A stretch of 64,000 bases of DNA from Silene latifolia (lineage: Eukaryota; Streptophyta; Magnoliopsida; Caryophyllales; Caryophyllaceae). Of this stretch, positions 32,336 to 44,194 are shown one piece after another. Under the pieces are notes generated by a model, which had not been told where the DNA came from, made no database searches, and worked only from the letters and a program-made list of their open reading frames with translations. The stretch is taken from NCBI RefSeq assembly GCF_048544455.1, contig NC_133531.1, positions 63,774,099 to 63,838,098 of the forward strand, read 5' to 3'. Position 1 is the stretch's first letter, and each line of letters begins with the position of its first letter. The position numbers and the translations under genes are program-made.

Positions 32336-33700
32336 ATGACTAGGAGATCACAAGGTAATCCATTGCCTATTGATTTCGAAATTGAAAGGACCTTAACAAT
32401 CAATAGAAGAGTTGCTAGAGGTACTTCAAGAGTTATAGGTATTAGTGAGATTGTGGACATTCAACCAAATAACATTGAATTTACCAACCCTTTTGCAAGA
32501 GAAGGAGAGGATAACCCAATACAAAACCCACCACAAAACCAACCCACAATGCCTAAGTTTTCATCACATTCCGTACCAACCGAGGAGAACTTACAAAATG
32601 GTACTCCTACACCACAACATCTAACCGGTAATTTCATTGCCAAATCCGCATTCATACAATTAGTCGAGAGAAGTCAATTTGGAGGGATGTCTAGTGAAGA
32701 CCCTCATTCACATATGGAGACTTTTTGTGACTATTGTGATGCAATTTCTCAAACTGGAGGTACTCAAGACCAAATCTGATGGGTATTATTTCCTTTTTCT
32801 TTGATTGGTACCGCGAAACAATGGTTGAAAGGCCTAGACAAGGCTACTCTTGGTATTGATTCATGGAAGAAGTTAGCACTTGCTTTCTATAAGAAATTAT
32901 ATCCTCCGGAGAAGACTAACATGTTGAGAGCCCAAATCACCGGGTTTAAGCAAAGAGATGAAGAATCATTGTACGAGGCATGGGAGAGATTTAAGGACAC
33001 TTGTCGTTCTTGTCCACACCATGGTCTTAGTGAATGGTTCCTTGTGCAACAATTTTGAAATGGTCTATATGAAGATTCCCGCAATATCCTCAACATGGGA
33101 TCAAATGGGATGTTTACCGAAGTTGATGACAATCAAACATGGGCTAAAATTGAAGAAATGGCGGTGCATAATTCATAATATAGTAGACCTCGAAAGGCTA
33201 CTAGAGGAGGAAAGCATGAGGTAGATTCCATCACACAATTGGGTGCTCAACTAAGTGCTCATATTGATACCATCAATTTGAAGTTTGAGAAGGCCATGGC
33301 TAAGCTTGATGAAGCTTCTAAATCACCTAAACAACATGTTAATGCTATGGTGGCATCATCCTCAATTCCAAGTGGAGTATGTGAGAGTTGTGGAACTTTG
33401 GGACATGAGCAAAGTGAGTGTAGGGGAACAAGTGAACAAGTGAATGCTTTCCAAACATACAAATGTTGCACCCCTTATTCCAACTATTACAATGAGAATT
33501 CCAAATTCCATCCCAATCTTTCATACAAGAGCCAAAATGTTCAAAACCCTCAACCAACATACACCCCACCTCCAATGAGAAACCAAGCTGAAAGACCTTT
33601 TGCAATCAAAACCAAAGTTATCAAAATCAGCCTTCATACAATCAAACAAATGACCAAGGCTTTGATGTTCAAAAAGCTGTCCTCCAAATGCAAAAGAATT
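32336..33700 (+). pseudogene. gag region of E1
   Basis: Starts MTRRSQGNPLPIDFEIERTL, which matches the start of gag in E2 (MRRSQGGPLLPFDPEIERSL). The capsid part has QFGGMSSEDPHSHMETFCDY, TAKQWLKGLDKATLGID, then EAWERFKDTCRSCPHHGLSEW. A CCHC knuckle CESCGTLGHEQSEC lies near 33380-33421. This is an Athila/Tat-lineage gag. Broken fossil. Confidence 0.88.
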
Positions 33701-33720
33701 AACAATCATTTTTCACTCAA

Positions 33721-35196
33721 ATGCAAAAAGATAGCCAAGGAAAAGACATCACCATCAACAATATACTAGCCTACACCAAGATGTTGGAAACCCAAATGTC
33801 TCAATTAGCATCTTCTATCTCTCAAAGACAAAAGAGGCAATTACCACCTCAAGGTAATCCCCCAAGACATGAAACAGTGAATGCCTTCCATTTGAGGAGT
33901 GGTACAAGATATGAATGGCCAAAGAGACCAATTGATGAAGAAGTTGTGGATGCTAGTGACAAGCAAAGAGTAAAGAACTCTAAAGAAGAAGAACCCACCA
34001 CCAATGAAATTTCAAAGAAGAAGAATGAAGAGAAGGCTAAGAAAAGAGAGCTTATTGTGATTAGACTTCCATTCCCAAGTCGTCAAGCTAAGCCTAAGTT
34101 TGATGAACAACTTGGAAAGTTCATGGAAATTGTGGAGAACTTAGAAGTCTCAATCCCATTCACGGAATTGATCAATCATGTTCCGGCCTATGCAAAATAC
34201 ATGAAAGATATCCTTACCAAGAAGAAGTCCATCCGAAATCTAGAGACTATTGCCTTCACCAATGTGAGTAGTGCTATTCTACAAGGAAGTTCCCCTCCAA
34301 AACTCAAATATCCGGAAAGTTTCTCTAATCCATGCACCATTGGCGACACTACAATCAACAAAGCATTATGTGACCTTGGAGTAAGTGTAAGTGTCATGCC
34401 ATATTCGGTGTGCAAGAGGCTAGGAATGGGAGAACTCAAGTGCACCAACATTACGCTTCAAATGGTGGATCGATCAACAAAGATACCTCTAGGGATATGG
34501 GAAGATGTGCTCATGAGAATTGGTAAATTCTTCATCCCGGTAGACTTTGTCATTGTAGAAATGGAGGAGGATTCAAACATTCCTATCATTTTAGGAAGAC
34601 CTTTCTTGCATACTGCGGGAGCGGTGATTGATGTGAAACATGGAGAGCTCACACTTGAAGTGGGGGATGAGACAATTACTTTTAATCTTGACAAGACAGT
34701 GAGAGCTCCCCGATTACATGAGCCATGTTTCGAGGTTGATCACTATAGCCGAGAAAGTGATAGGAAGAGGTTAGCATCTCAATTTAAGGATCAAGCTATG
34801 AGTAAAGAATCACCACCCATATGGAAGAAGAAAGTGGATAACCTTCAAGATATTCCATCCAAACAGCAAAAAACTTTTCAAAGCAATGAGAGCTTGAGTA
34901 GCTCACCACCAACCATGACAAGCAAAGAAGAAGGCCTCATTGGCCATGACAACAAGAAAGAGGAGTTGTTTTCATCAAGTCATGATACCATTGGGGAGAA
35001 AGCTAGTGAAGTGTGTGGTCTATGGGATGACGAATTTGAAGGATTAGTCAATCCCTACATTGGCAGTGCTATGACCTTAGACCAAGGCTATGTTGATCCT
35101 TGTCATCACTTTGATATGGGTCACCATTATGAAGAACAAAATGTGCAAAGGTCTATTGACGATCTTTACAATGAAAATGAACAATCCTTTGATTAA
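33721..35196 (+). pseudogene. gag tail and protease region of E1
   Basis: A 491-codon open stretch. Early residues continue the gag C-terminus (METQMSQLASSI, EAFHLRSGTRYEWP-like). The conserved PFTELINHVPAYAKYMKDIL precedes the protease, which shows ALCDLGVSVSVMPYSV (active-site region, about residue 220-235) and IPIILGRPFLHTAGAVIDV (about 285-305), both typical of Athila-lineage proteases. In other Athila elements RT would follow directly; here it does not. Confidence 0.88.
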
Positions 35197-36404
35197 TTCT
35201 ACAAGGTGTTGAGCAACATCAACAACACCTTGGCTATGCCCCCTTGACATCTCATTCAAGAGTGAGAGATTGGTCGAGTCCTCCCTAAACCACCATTTGT
35301 AAATATTCTAACCCTTTAACCATCATTTTATTTCATTTATTGCATTCTTTGTCAATTTTGGATTTGCAATTTCATACTATTATCAATATTTTCATTATGA
35401 GAGAAAGTGAGGGAGGGATTTTAATGTGCTTTGATGTGTGGTGTTTGCTTTAGTGTGGGGATAGCAATTGTCTAGGCTAGCCAAGCCTTCATAGTGCACC
35501 CACAATGTTGAACAAAAGAGAAGAAAGAATGATATGGGAAATGAAGATCCCCATGGGTGGAATTGAACTCGTGGGTACAGGAAGGGATCTGAGCGTCCCA
35601 GAGGGAATCCGCTCATCTTGGGAGCAATCCGAGTGTCCTAGCTCTGAGACGCTCATCTTGTAAGTGCTGAATTTGAAAAAATTGGGATTGTTTAAGAATC
35701 TGAGCAGATTACAAACAAGACGCCCGTCTTAGTCTGAATCCGCTCGTCTCAAGGTCAATCTGCGCGTCCTGGCTGCTTCAAAAATTATTAGTTCCCACTA
35801 TCTATAAATCCGAGCGTCCCCAAGAGAAGACGCTCGTCTCCTGCAGAAATCCGCCCGTCTCTTAAAGAATTCGTGCGTCTCAGCACGGGTTGGAAATTCC
35901 TGAGCTCGCTGTTTAAGAATCTGAGCGTCTTCAGAGAAATCCGCCCGTCTCCTAACGAATCTGCGCGTCTCAGCACGGGTTGGAAATTCCTGAGCTCGTT
36001 TTTAAGAATCCGAGCGTCTTCAGAGAAATCCGCCCATCTCCTACTGCTGAACGAATATAACACGGGATTAACCCCCCTTCCCAATATTATTTCTATCTTA
36101 TTCAAACATAATACACACCCTTTCTCCCTCAAAACCCTCAATCCCCTTATCAACAAAACACAAATTCCTCACCCAAATTCACCAAAATCAAACCCAAACT
36201 TCCTCAAATCACAATCAAACTACTCCTTCATCAACAAAACACCATTCAAACATCAAAATCCTCAAAAATTGAATCGATTTTCTAGGGTTTCAAGGCAAAT
36301 TCGAAAACCCCAAAATCGATTAGGGATTAATTGAAGCTTGAGGAGACTATAAGCATTCAAGCAATACTTTGGTTTGTTGATAGATTCTTGACAAGGAGAA
36401 GAAC
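35197..36404 (+). promoter_or_regulatory. E1 segment between protease and second ORF; candidate internal promoter
   Basis: No coding sequence. It has AT-rich sequence after the protease, then a CpG-rich motif cluster (35580-36050), a TATA-like AATATAAC (about 36053-36060) and a CT-rich leader-like stretch (36110-36260) before the ATG at 36405. The order cluster, TATA-like box, pyrimidine-rich leader, ORF mirrors the LTR promoter. Promoter function is inference. Confidence 0.4.
35580..36050. repeat. ATCCGAGCGTCT / AGACGCTCGTCT motif cluster upstream of E1 second ORF
   Basis: About 20 words of the type ATCCG[AC][GC]CGTCT or AGACGCTCGTCT over 470 bases, in both orientations. A unit of about 86 bases containing CAGCACGGGTTGGAAATTCC occurs twice (from about 35880 and from about 35970). 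The words are related to those in the E1 LTR. Confidence 0.85.
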
Positions 36405-38018
36405 ATGGCAAGGACTAAAGGTGGAAGCAAGGCACCCACAACCTCCAATCTTTCCAAAAGGCAACAAGCTCTTTTAGCTTCAAAAGCTATGGTAGTGCAT
36501 CAAGTAAGGGTGGAAAGTCAAGTAATTGCTACTCTACGGTGGAAGCTACACCTATTCCGGTCATTGAGCAGTTGCAAGACTATCCGGAGGTAACTTTCAC
36601 AAACGATTCTCATAGAAAAGCATTTATGTCCCTTGCTAGAAAAACTATTTTGCCTACCAAATTCATTTATCAAGATGCCTTAGACAAGTTGGGTGTGCTT
36701 GAAAGGACTAAGCATTTTTTCGAGTCTATGAAGTTGAATAACCTCTTTGAGATGCAAGAATTAACCTACCCTTCCCTTACCATGGAGTTTGTAAGCTCAT
36801 TGAAGGTAACTAAGGTAGAGACTCGGAGAAATATTGAATTCCGCCTTGAAAATGAGGATAGACGAATGTCGATAGAAGAGTTTGGCAAAGTGTTTGGTCT
36901 TGTAGAGCATTCTCACTATGAGAAAAAGCCCTTGAAATATGATCCCGCACCTCTATGGAAAGCAATCACCGGACGAAAATTTGAGTCCTTTCATGAGTGC
37001 CATGTTCTTTATGTCCACCATCCGGGCATAAGAGTGTGGCATAAGGTTGTAGGCAACACTTTAATTGCAAGGAAAGGCACTAATCACTTCACCGAGCTCG
37101 ACTTTGTCTACCTAGAATCCACCATGAACATCAACAAAAAAGTTCACTAAGGAATACAACATACTTCAACTCTTAATTGATCGGTGGCTTGAGGTTGATA
37201 ATGGTAGAGATGGGGCGGCTTTTATTATCAACGGAGGCTTAGTAAAATGGGTAGCAAAACACTTCAACCCAGATTTTAACAAAGACAAGACATACAAACC
37301 GGTTAGAGGTGGAAACCTTCTTGATTTAGCCACTATGATCAACAAGTTCCATTGGCTCAAGAATGATAATCTTGACAACAAATTTGAGTGGCTCACCAAA
37401 GAAGCTAAGTCCTTCATCTTGCCAAGAAGGATATGCCGCATCAATGTTCGAAGTCCAAGCTACCTACTTCCCGTCTCCGATGAAGCCGAGATGATTATGA
37501 AGCAACATAGGGAATCGAATGCCAAGCCCTCCTCCTCCTCTATTGTGACTCCACCTTATCCAATTGATTACCAAGAATTCACACCAAATGGCACAAATGT
37601 AGCGGTAGGCAAAGACTAATTGACTCAATTATTACAACACATGCATAAGCAAGCTTATGAAGGCCGAGCCAATGCCTATCAAGCTCAATATCCACCCCTC
37701 CTTCCTCTAGCTAGGCAAGGACTGCTTGATCCTACATGTCCTTTTCCTAGTTGGGCGGATAGGGGGGTATTCTTCCCAAATGCTCCTAGAGATGCCAACT
37801 TGGATAGTGAAGTTACTAAGGGGAAGGAGATTGTTGTTGAGAGCGGGGAAGGTAGCTATTCTTGCCATGAGGAAGAAGAGGAAGAGGTACAAAGTTTAAG
37901 TGATGATGATGGTGGTGAAGCCTCCGGGTCCATGGAGGTAGATGATGATGATGATGATAATGAGGAACATGATGATAATGATGATAGTGATGAGGATGTC
38001 GCAATGAGAAACAATTGA
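36405..38018 (+). pseudogene. Athila-type second ORF of E1
   Basis: Begins MARTKGGSKAPTTSNLSKRQ. The middle has VTFTNDSHRKAFMSLARKTI, KFIYQDALDKLGVLERTKHF and NIEFRLENEDRRMSIEEFGK VFGL, characteristic of the Athila ORF1 family (Pfam ATHILA) found in plant Athila elements. The C-terminal end is very acidic (runs of D and E, about 37860-38010). The biochemical role of this family is not known to me. About three breaks. Confidence 0.75.
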
Positions 38019-38168
38019 GGTTTGACAAGCTTTTGGAGGATGCCACAATCCATTGTGAGTTTCCTACACCTCCTCTTAGCTTTGTTTATTTCTCTTATTT
38101 CAAATTTTTAAATCTTGATCATTGGTTTTGAGTCCTAGCAACATTCAAAGGACTCCCACCTCGGTTCC

Positions 38169-39688
38169 TGATACGTGCCTAATGTATAGTCTTTTTGGCC
38201 TATTTCAGCACGTATTTCTATGCATTTATATACTGTTTTTATAGTATTTTGCCCCGAATTGGCTACTTTGGTGTATTTTGTCCTTTTTGTAGGGATAATC
38301 GCGGAAGTAGCGGAACCATGCTCCATTTCGTCCTTTTTGCATGCATTAAGAGGAGACGGGATTATCCCGGAGTGAGATGTTGCACTTAGAAGTGTCGCTG
38401 CACGCATTACGAGGCACTTGGGTGAAGACGTGAGCTGAATTGAAGACCCAAGTGGTCTATCGAGCTGTTTGGAGGTCGATCGAGTGGTTCCAAGGCTCCC
38501 TGAGGCTCGATCGAGAGGTTCCTTCCTCGATCGAGTTAGCTGAACATGACTAAGTCCTCGATCGAGTTGGTTGTTGGTCGATCGAGGGACTTCTGCTGAG
38601 ACATGGGTCGATCGAGTGGTTTTGCCTACTCGATCGAGAGGTTTTCGACATATTGGGCTTTAATCAGTCCGTGTTTTATTATTTCCGCATAAACACTTAG
38701 GGATTTTTGGCTATTTAACCTATGTTTTACGAGGTTATTAGTCATTCATTCTTACTATTCCTTTTTACTATTCTTCTTTTTACGATCTCTTTGACTATCA
38801 TTCACATTAGAACTACTGCTACTTTTTCCTACGTTACTCTTCTTCTTTTACTGTTGCTTGCATTTTGGGATTATTTCACTCGGACTCGGTTGTTCTTTAC
38901 GCCGGAATCGCTTAGATTGTAATCTCCTTTCTTCTTTAATAATAATTAACCTTCTGTTGCTTTCAATTCTTGTTATTGTTATTATTCTTTCTTGCCCTAA
39001 TTTCTATTATTGAATTCTATTATTATTTCATTATGTCATCTGCTGGGAATTTGTTTGCTGTTAGTTCATTTACGAATATGAGTAGCTAAACCCTTTCATG
39101 TTGGGATTAGGGGATCTGCGGTAGAATAATGACGACGTAAGTGAATGAATTAGACGAATTGACTAAGAGACTCTGTCACTATAGCAATATAACTGTAATT
39201 CTCGACCTAGTTGAGTGCACGCTTCTATGTCACCCATTAATCTGGCTACAATTAATCCTGGATCGAAAGATTGGACTATATAGGCCTGCTATAAACAGTA
39301 GACTACCCTAATGAGGACGAAAGTTGAGTTAGTGGTATTTTAGGGTGGGAAGTGGACCGAAAGGACCTTCTAATATCCGTCTCGCATTAGTTCGTTTGAG
39401 TCATTTACTGCTAAGTTGTTGTACTACCGTAGTGAACCGAATTCCCGACATGTCTCCCTCTTATTGATAGTTTAATTCACTTCTTGCTTTACTGCTCTCG
39501 CCTCATTTCTCTTCCTTTCAACTCCGTAGTTAGAACCAAAATTTAATCAAACCTAATTGTTACCATAGGATTAGAAATTGATAGCTGTAGTTACATTACC
39601 TCCCTGAGGATTCGATACTCGACTGCCTCTACTACATTTTTAGTTGAGACCGTTAGGTTTTATTTTTGACAGTGCGACGGACGTGTCA
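38169..39688 (+). repeat. 5' LTR of E2
   Basis: 1520 bp. TCGATCGAG cluster at 38458-38645, TATA-like CTATTTAACC (38711-38720), then CT-rich and AT-rich transcribed sequence. The 3' LTR (47832-49354) is nearly identical. Confidence 0.95.
38458..38645. repeat. TCGATCGAG cluster in LTR E2
   Basis: Seven perfect TCGATCGAG copies and one ATCGAGC variant over about 190 bases, irregularly spaced (about 15-35 bases). It ends about 65 bases upstream of the TATA-like box. The 3' LTR cluster (48121-48308) is the same. Confidence 0.92.
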
Positions 39689-39813
39689 AATTTTGGCGCC
39701 GTTGCCGGGGAGGCAATTGTTTAATTACTAGCTGTTTTATTTTTAATTCTTCTTTTAGTTTAAGGAACATCGTTCCTTAGACTATTCTCATATCTTGTCT
39801 GTAGTTTCGTCTT

Positions 39814-41640
39814 ATGCGCAGGTCGCAAGGTGGTCCACTACTACCTTTTGATCCCGAGATTGAGAGATCTCTGCACGTAAAAAGGAGACTACTATTTCAA
39901 GAGCAACAGGCAGAGGAAGAGCCTAGTTCTCGCGGCAGTTTTTACGAGAACGAGCTTTTCGAAAACAATCCGCCGTCTTCTCCAGCTTCCGATTTATCAC
40001 TTGAATCTGTTACTTTCCCAGAATTTCCCGAAATGGCTGAGGAAGCAACCATTGCTAGTCACTCCGAGCCCACGGCTGACAATCTCTATAAAGGGTTCGA
40101 ATTACCAGGAGATGCTAGGAAGTTCGAACCGAAGCCTTCTTACATTAGCATGGTAGAGAAAAATCAGTTCGGGGGAGCTGCGAAGGAAGATGCAGCTCAG
40201 CATATAGAGACCTTCATTGATTACTGCTCCATACCTCCTCCCACGGGCGTGACAGCTGACCAGATCAAAGAAACTATGTTCATCTTCTCACTCCGCGATG
40301 CTGCAAGGGAGTGGTATAGGGATTTGGACCGAGCTGCTCACGGCATAGTAGATTGGAATACGCTAGCATTAGCGTTTTATAAGAAGTATTTCTCTGCTTC
40401 AAGAACCATCGCCATTAGAGCTCAGATAACAAGTTTCAAACAAGGGCCCGACGAGAATTTCCACGAGGCATGGCTTCGGTTTAAGAAACTGGTGCGGACC
40501 ATACCGCACCACGGTTTCGAAAAATGGAGTCTGTGCAACCATTTTTACAATGGTTTATATGATGATCAGAGGGCTATACTAGATGCAGCAGCCAACGGTC
40601 GATTTTCTGACAACTTGGGGCCGACAAAGGGATGGAAAATCATAGATGATTTAGCCACTCATAGGGCTGAATACGGGAATTCAAGGGGAAACCAAAGGAG
40701 AGCCGTTGAATCCTCTTCAGTGGCCGCACTAGAAGCCCTTACTGCTAGGTTCGACAAGTATGAGCTAGGGGGAGCTCTCAAGCCAGGGATGTACCAGGTT
40801 AATGCTATGACAGACGGTCCTTTCGTCTGTACGAGGTGCGGGGTAGATGGACATGTCGCTGATTATTGTCCTAGTCCTTATGAGCAATGTGCTGCCTTCC
40901 AACATTACAGGCAAAACAACGCTCATTACGAGCCGAATATCCACCCCAATTTGAGGTGGAGTAACCAGAACAACGTACTCAACCCCACCGCTCCTCCAAA
41001 TCAGCAGCAGCAGCCCTATATTCCTCCACACCAGAAGCAACAAGGCTATCAGAAGCCTCCGTCTTTCAACCCTCCTAACCAAGGTGCTTCGTCATCTAGT
41101 GGGGTGAGTGAGATAGGTGAGTTAAAGTCCATGATGCAGTCCATTGCAAAGCAATTACAACAGAAGGACACGGCATTCAAGGCACTTGAGACTCAAGTTG
41201 CCCAACTGGCCGAAAATCAATCCTCAAGGAAGCCCGGTCATTTGCCAACTCAAAATGACAAGAACCCAAATGAGACGGTGCATCTGATAGAGTTGAGAAG
41301 CGGTCTCTCTTATGAGGGACCAGAAATGAAGAAATCAGACCTGGAAATAGCTGTAACTGATGATGAACAGTGCTCTGTTAAGAAAAAGGGGCTCACGACG
41401 AAGCAGTTACTCGATCGACTGAAATCAGGTGTTCGATCGAGTGGAAATGGTGAAGAATCTGGTCGATCGAGTAGTCTTTACGCCCGATCGAGTGAATCGG
41501 AAGTGAAGATGGTCGATCGAGTGGGAATGTTGCTCGATCGAGGAAGTTTCTTGAAGAAGGTGCTCGATCGAGTAAACACATTGCTCGATCGAGTGATATT
41601 GATGACGGGAAGCTTATTCGAGAGCCTGCTAGTGCTCGTT
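39814..41640 (+). pseudogene. gag region of E2, with palindrome cluster in its tail
   Basis: A 609-codon open stretch. N-terminal MRRSQGGPLLPFDPEIERSL; capsid with QFGGAAKEDAAQHIETFIDY, REWYRDLDRAAHGIVDWNTL, EAWLRFKKLVRTIPHHGFEK; a CCHC knuckle CTRCGVDGHVADYC (about residues 339-352); a Pro/Gln-rich spacer; and a heptad-like stretch ending LETQVAQLAENQSS. The tail (41405-41605) is made of translated TCGATCGAG repeats, giving recurring LDRV and RSS words. Broken fossil, but the gag itself reads well. Confidence 0.9.
41405..41605. repeat. TCGATCGAG cluster inside the coding region of E2
   Basis: About eight copies of TCGATCGA[GC] within 200 bases, spaced about 15-35 bases, in the stretch between nucleocapsid and protease. 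At least part of the cluster is read in frame with gag. E1 has no such cluster at the matching place. Confidence 0.9.
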
Positions 41641-41699
41641 TAAGCGAGGAATCACCAGAAAGGCCTCGTTCGAGAGGTAAGAAGCGTCCAAAGGACACC

Positions 41700-42330
41700 G
41701 AACTTGCTCCAGAAGACACTTTGGAGGCGAGAAATAAGGGACTCGAGATTCCAATTACGGTTCCCTTCCCGAGGCGGCTGCAGAATACCAAGATTAATCA
41801 ACAGTTTAGCAAATTTGTTGAGCTTTTGAAGAGTTTGGAAGTTTCCGTGCCGTTCACTGAATTGCTAACCAAGGTACCCTCTTATTTAAAATTTATGAAA
41901 GAGATTTTAGCACGTAAGAGGACCATTAATGATAATGAGACCGTAGCTTTGACTGAGATGGGGTCAGCCCTGTCTCAAAATAAGCTACCTCTTAAGCAAT
42001 CAGACCCGGGTAGTTTTTCGATCCCTTGTCATATAGGTATGCAATTGATTGATAATGCGCTATGCGATTTAGGCGCTAGCGTAAGTGTTTTACCTTTGTC
42101 TCTAGCTAAGAGACTTGGTGTGACAAAGCTGAGTTGCACCAACATGATGTCCGGATGGCCGACCGTAGTTTATCACGGCCACTAGGTGTAGCAGAAGACG
42201 TACTGTTCAGATCGGGAAGTTCTTTATTCCCGTTGATTTTGTCGTCTTAGATATCCCGAAGATGTGCACACCCTATCATTTTAGGAGACCATTTTTGTCC
42301 ACCGCCCGTGCAAGTAATAGACGTCGGGGG
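41700..42330 (+). pseudogene. Protease region of E2
   Basis: ITVPFPRRLQNTKINQQFSK and SVPFTELLTKVPSYLKFMKE precede the protease, which shows ALCDLGASVSVLPLSLAKRL with the D-x-G-A-S active-site type and later IILGDHFCPPPVQ-like sequence where other Athila proteases have ILGRPFL. Broken fossil. Confidence 0.82.
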
Positions 42331-43039
42331 GAAGACTTTGACCTTCCGGTAGGGGACGAGGAGCCGACTTTTCATCGGTCCAAGTTCCGGAGGGCTCCCA
42401 TGCAAGCTCAGCCTTGCAATGCCCTTTCTTCTGTTGACCCTATTATTGACACTCCGGATGAAAATTTGGAGAATATTCTCGTTATTGCTAACCCTCCGCC
42501 TCTTCATCGAGAGCAAAAAGGAGGAAAAATCGTCTGTTTTCCTTACCGCAGTGCGGATGAAGGCAAGAAAGGAGTTGTCAAAGGACGTGGTACGACCATT
42601 ATCAATCGAATCGGAGCAAAGGATGCCAAGGAAGATGACAGGGGCGAGAACGAAGACGAGTTCGAACCTACATATATTGGAACTATGTTCCTCCTCCTCT
42701 TGCAAATGATAATTCAAGCTCATGGAAATCAAAGAGGACGGTCGTATCGCTGAAGTGACGTCCTCCGGTCTAAGCCCACGAAGGGGCTATCGAAGGTTAA
42801 TGGGAATTAAACGGGAAATGCCCCGTGTAACAACTTGTAATAGATATTCGTTTGAATTTCTTTGAATTTAATTTTTATGTTTTTAATTAGGACAATTAGT
42901 TTAGACATTTCTTTAGCTTAGACTGAGACTATAGACTGTGTTTTTTGTATTTGGTATTTGGGATATGTTTGGATATGTTTTATGCAGGTTTGGGGAAATG
43001 CACGCATTTCGAGGAAATAAAGACGGAAATCCAAGAGTC

Positions 43040-43235
43040 AACAAGAAGAAGCCCTCGATCGAGTACTTTTTGTACTCGATCGAATGGCGATTGGGTCGAT
43101 CGAGCTGGTGGGTTACTCGATCGAGGAAGACCAAAAGAAACAGGTCGATCGAGAGGTTTCGTATTCGATCGAGCAGAGGGACATCAAAAACTCCTCGATC
43201 GAGTGACTTAAAATCACTCGATCGAGTGAAATGAA
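43040..43235. repeat. TCGATCGAG cluster upstream of E2 second ORF
   Basis: About eight copies of TCGATCGA[GA], some as the full ACTCGATCGAGT, over 190 bases. It is followed by a CT- and C-rich leader-like stretch (43235-43440). Confidence 0.9.
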
Positions 43236-43557
43236 CAGGAGACGGGAGTTTTCTTTCTTAAAACTCTTTACTTTCCTAATTCTATTTCATTTAACCCCTA
43301 AATTCCGTCTAACTCCCCCTTAATTGCGATTCCCATTTTCCCCAAATCCCCAATTTTTGCCCAAAATTATCAAATCCACCACCTACATTCTACTACTAGC
43401 ACTTAATTCTTCAATAGCCCCTTATATTCCCCCTCTTTCGTGCTCGTTTTTGTGGATTTTAAGAGGAATTAGGGTTTGCGGTTTTTCTCGATCAAAATCC
43501 GCCTTTGTTGCTTGTTATTTGAAGTTTAATTGCTTGTTGTAGGATAATCATCATCAA

Positions 43558-44193
43558 GTAAGTGTTTCTATCACACTCTTTGCATTTTCTCTTCATTTAA
43601 TTCGATTTTTTTGAGGTGATTTGATTTAGGGTTCGAAAATTCCTTGCCTAGTCGAATTTATTCGATTAAATTGTGTTTATTTGCCCTTGATTAGCTTGTT
43701 GATGATGTTTTCGCAATTCCTCACTGCTTCTACATGTTAAATTCGAATTTTGCGCGATTTCCGCGACTAGGGTTCCTGTGAGTCGAAATGTGTCGACTGT
43801 CAGACGGTTTTCTGTTGCCTTGCTTGCTTAACTTCAGTCAATGCTTACCTATTCTGTTGTTAATTGCCGTTACCGTCCCCTATCGCCTTTATATGCTGTG
43901 AATTGTGGGAAATCCCGTGTTGTGAGTAGCGATCTTCGACTGCTAGGAGTCTTATGTGTTCCCCTCGTGTGGTTTCCATGCTGTGTTACTCCTCTAGCAG
44001 TCATTATTTCATCATATTATCACCACTCACATGCTACCTTTCGAACTTAGTGAGGATTGTTGGATTTTGTATGCTGGAAGTCGGTTTTCTTGACTGATAG
44101 GGCTTTATATTTGTTGTCACATGTTGGTTGGCGGGTTGTTTTAACCACGGTTAGCAACATCATCCCTTATTCATGCCCTTTGACACTTTGCAG
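43558..44193 (+). other. Putative leader intron before E2 second ORF
   Basis: A donor GTAAGTG (from 43558) and an acceptor TGACACTTTGCAG (ending 44193) bracket 636 T-rich bases. The acceptor lies one base before the ATG at 44195. The upstream sequence (43235-43557) is CT-rich and ends like a plant 5' UTR. The same layout, with intron next to the start codon, is common in plant genes. Splicing is inferred from the sites only. Confidence 0.45.
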
Positions 44194-44194
44194 G

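Noticed and set aside
37816-38053. His- and Ser-rich open frames on the minus strand
   Set aside because: They are antisense shadows of the acidic GAT/GAG-rich tail of the E1 second ORF.
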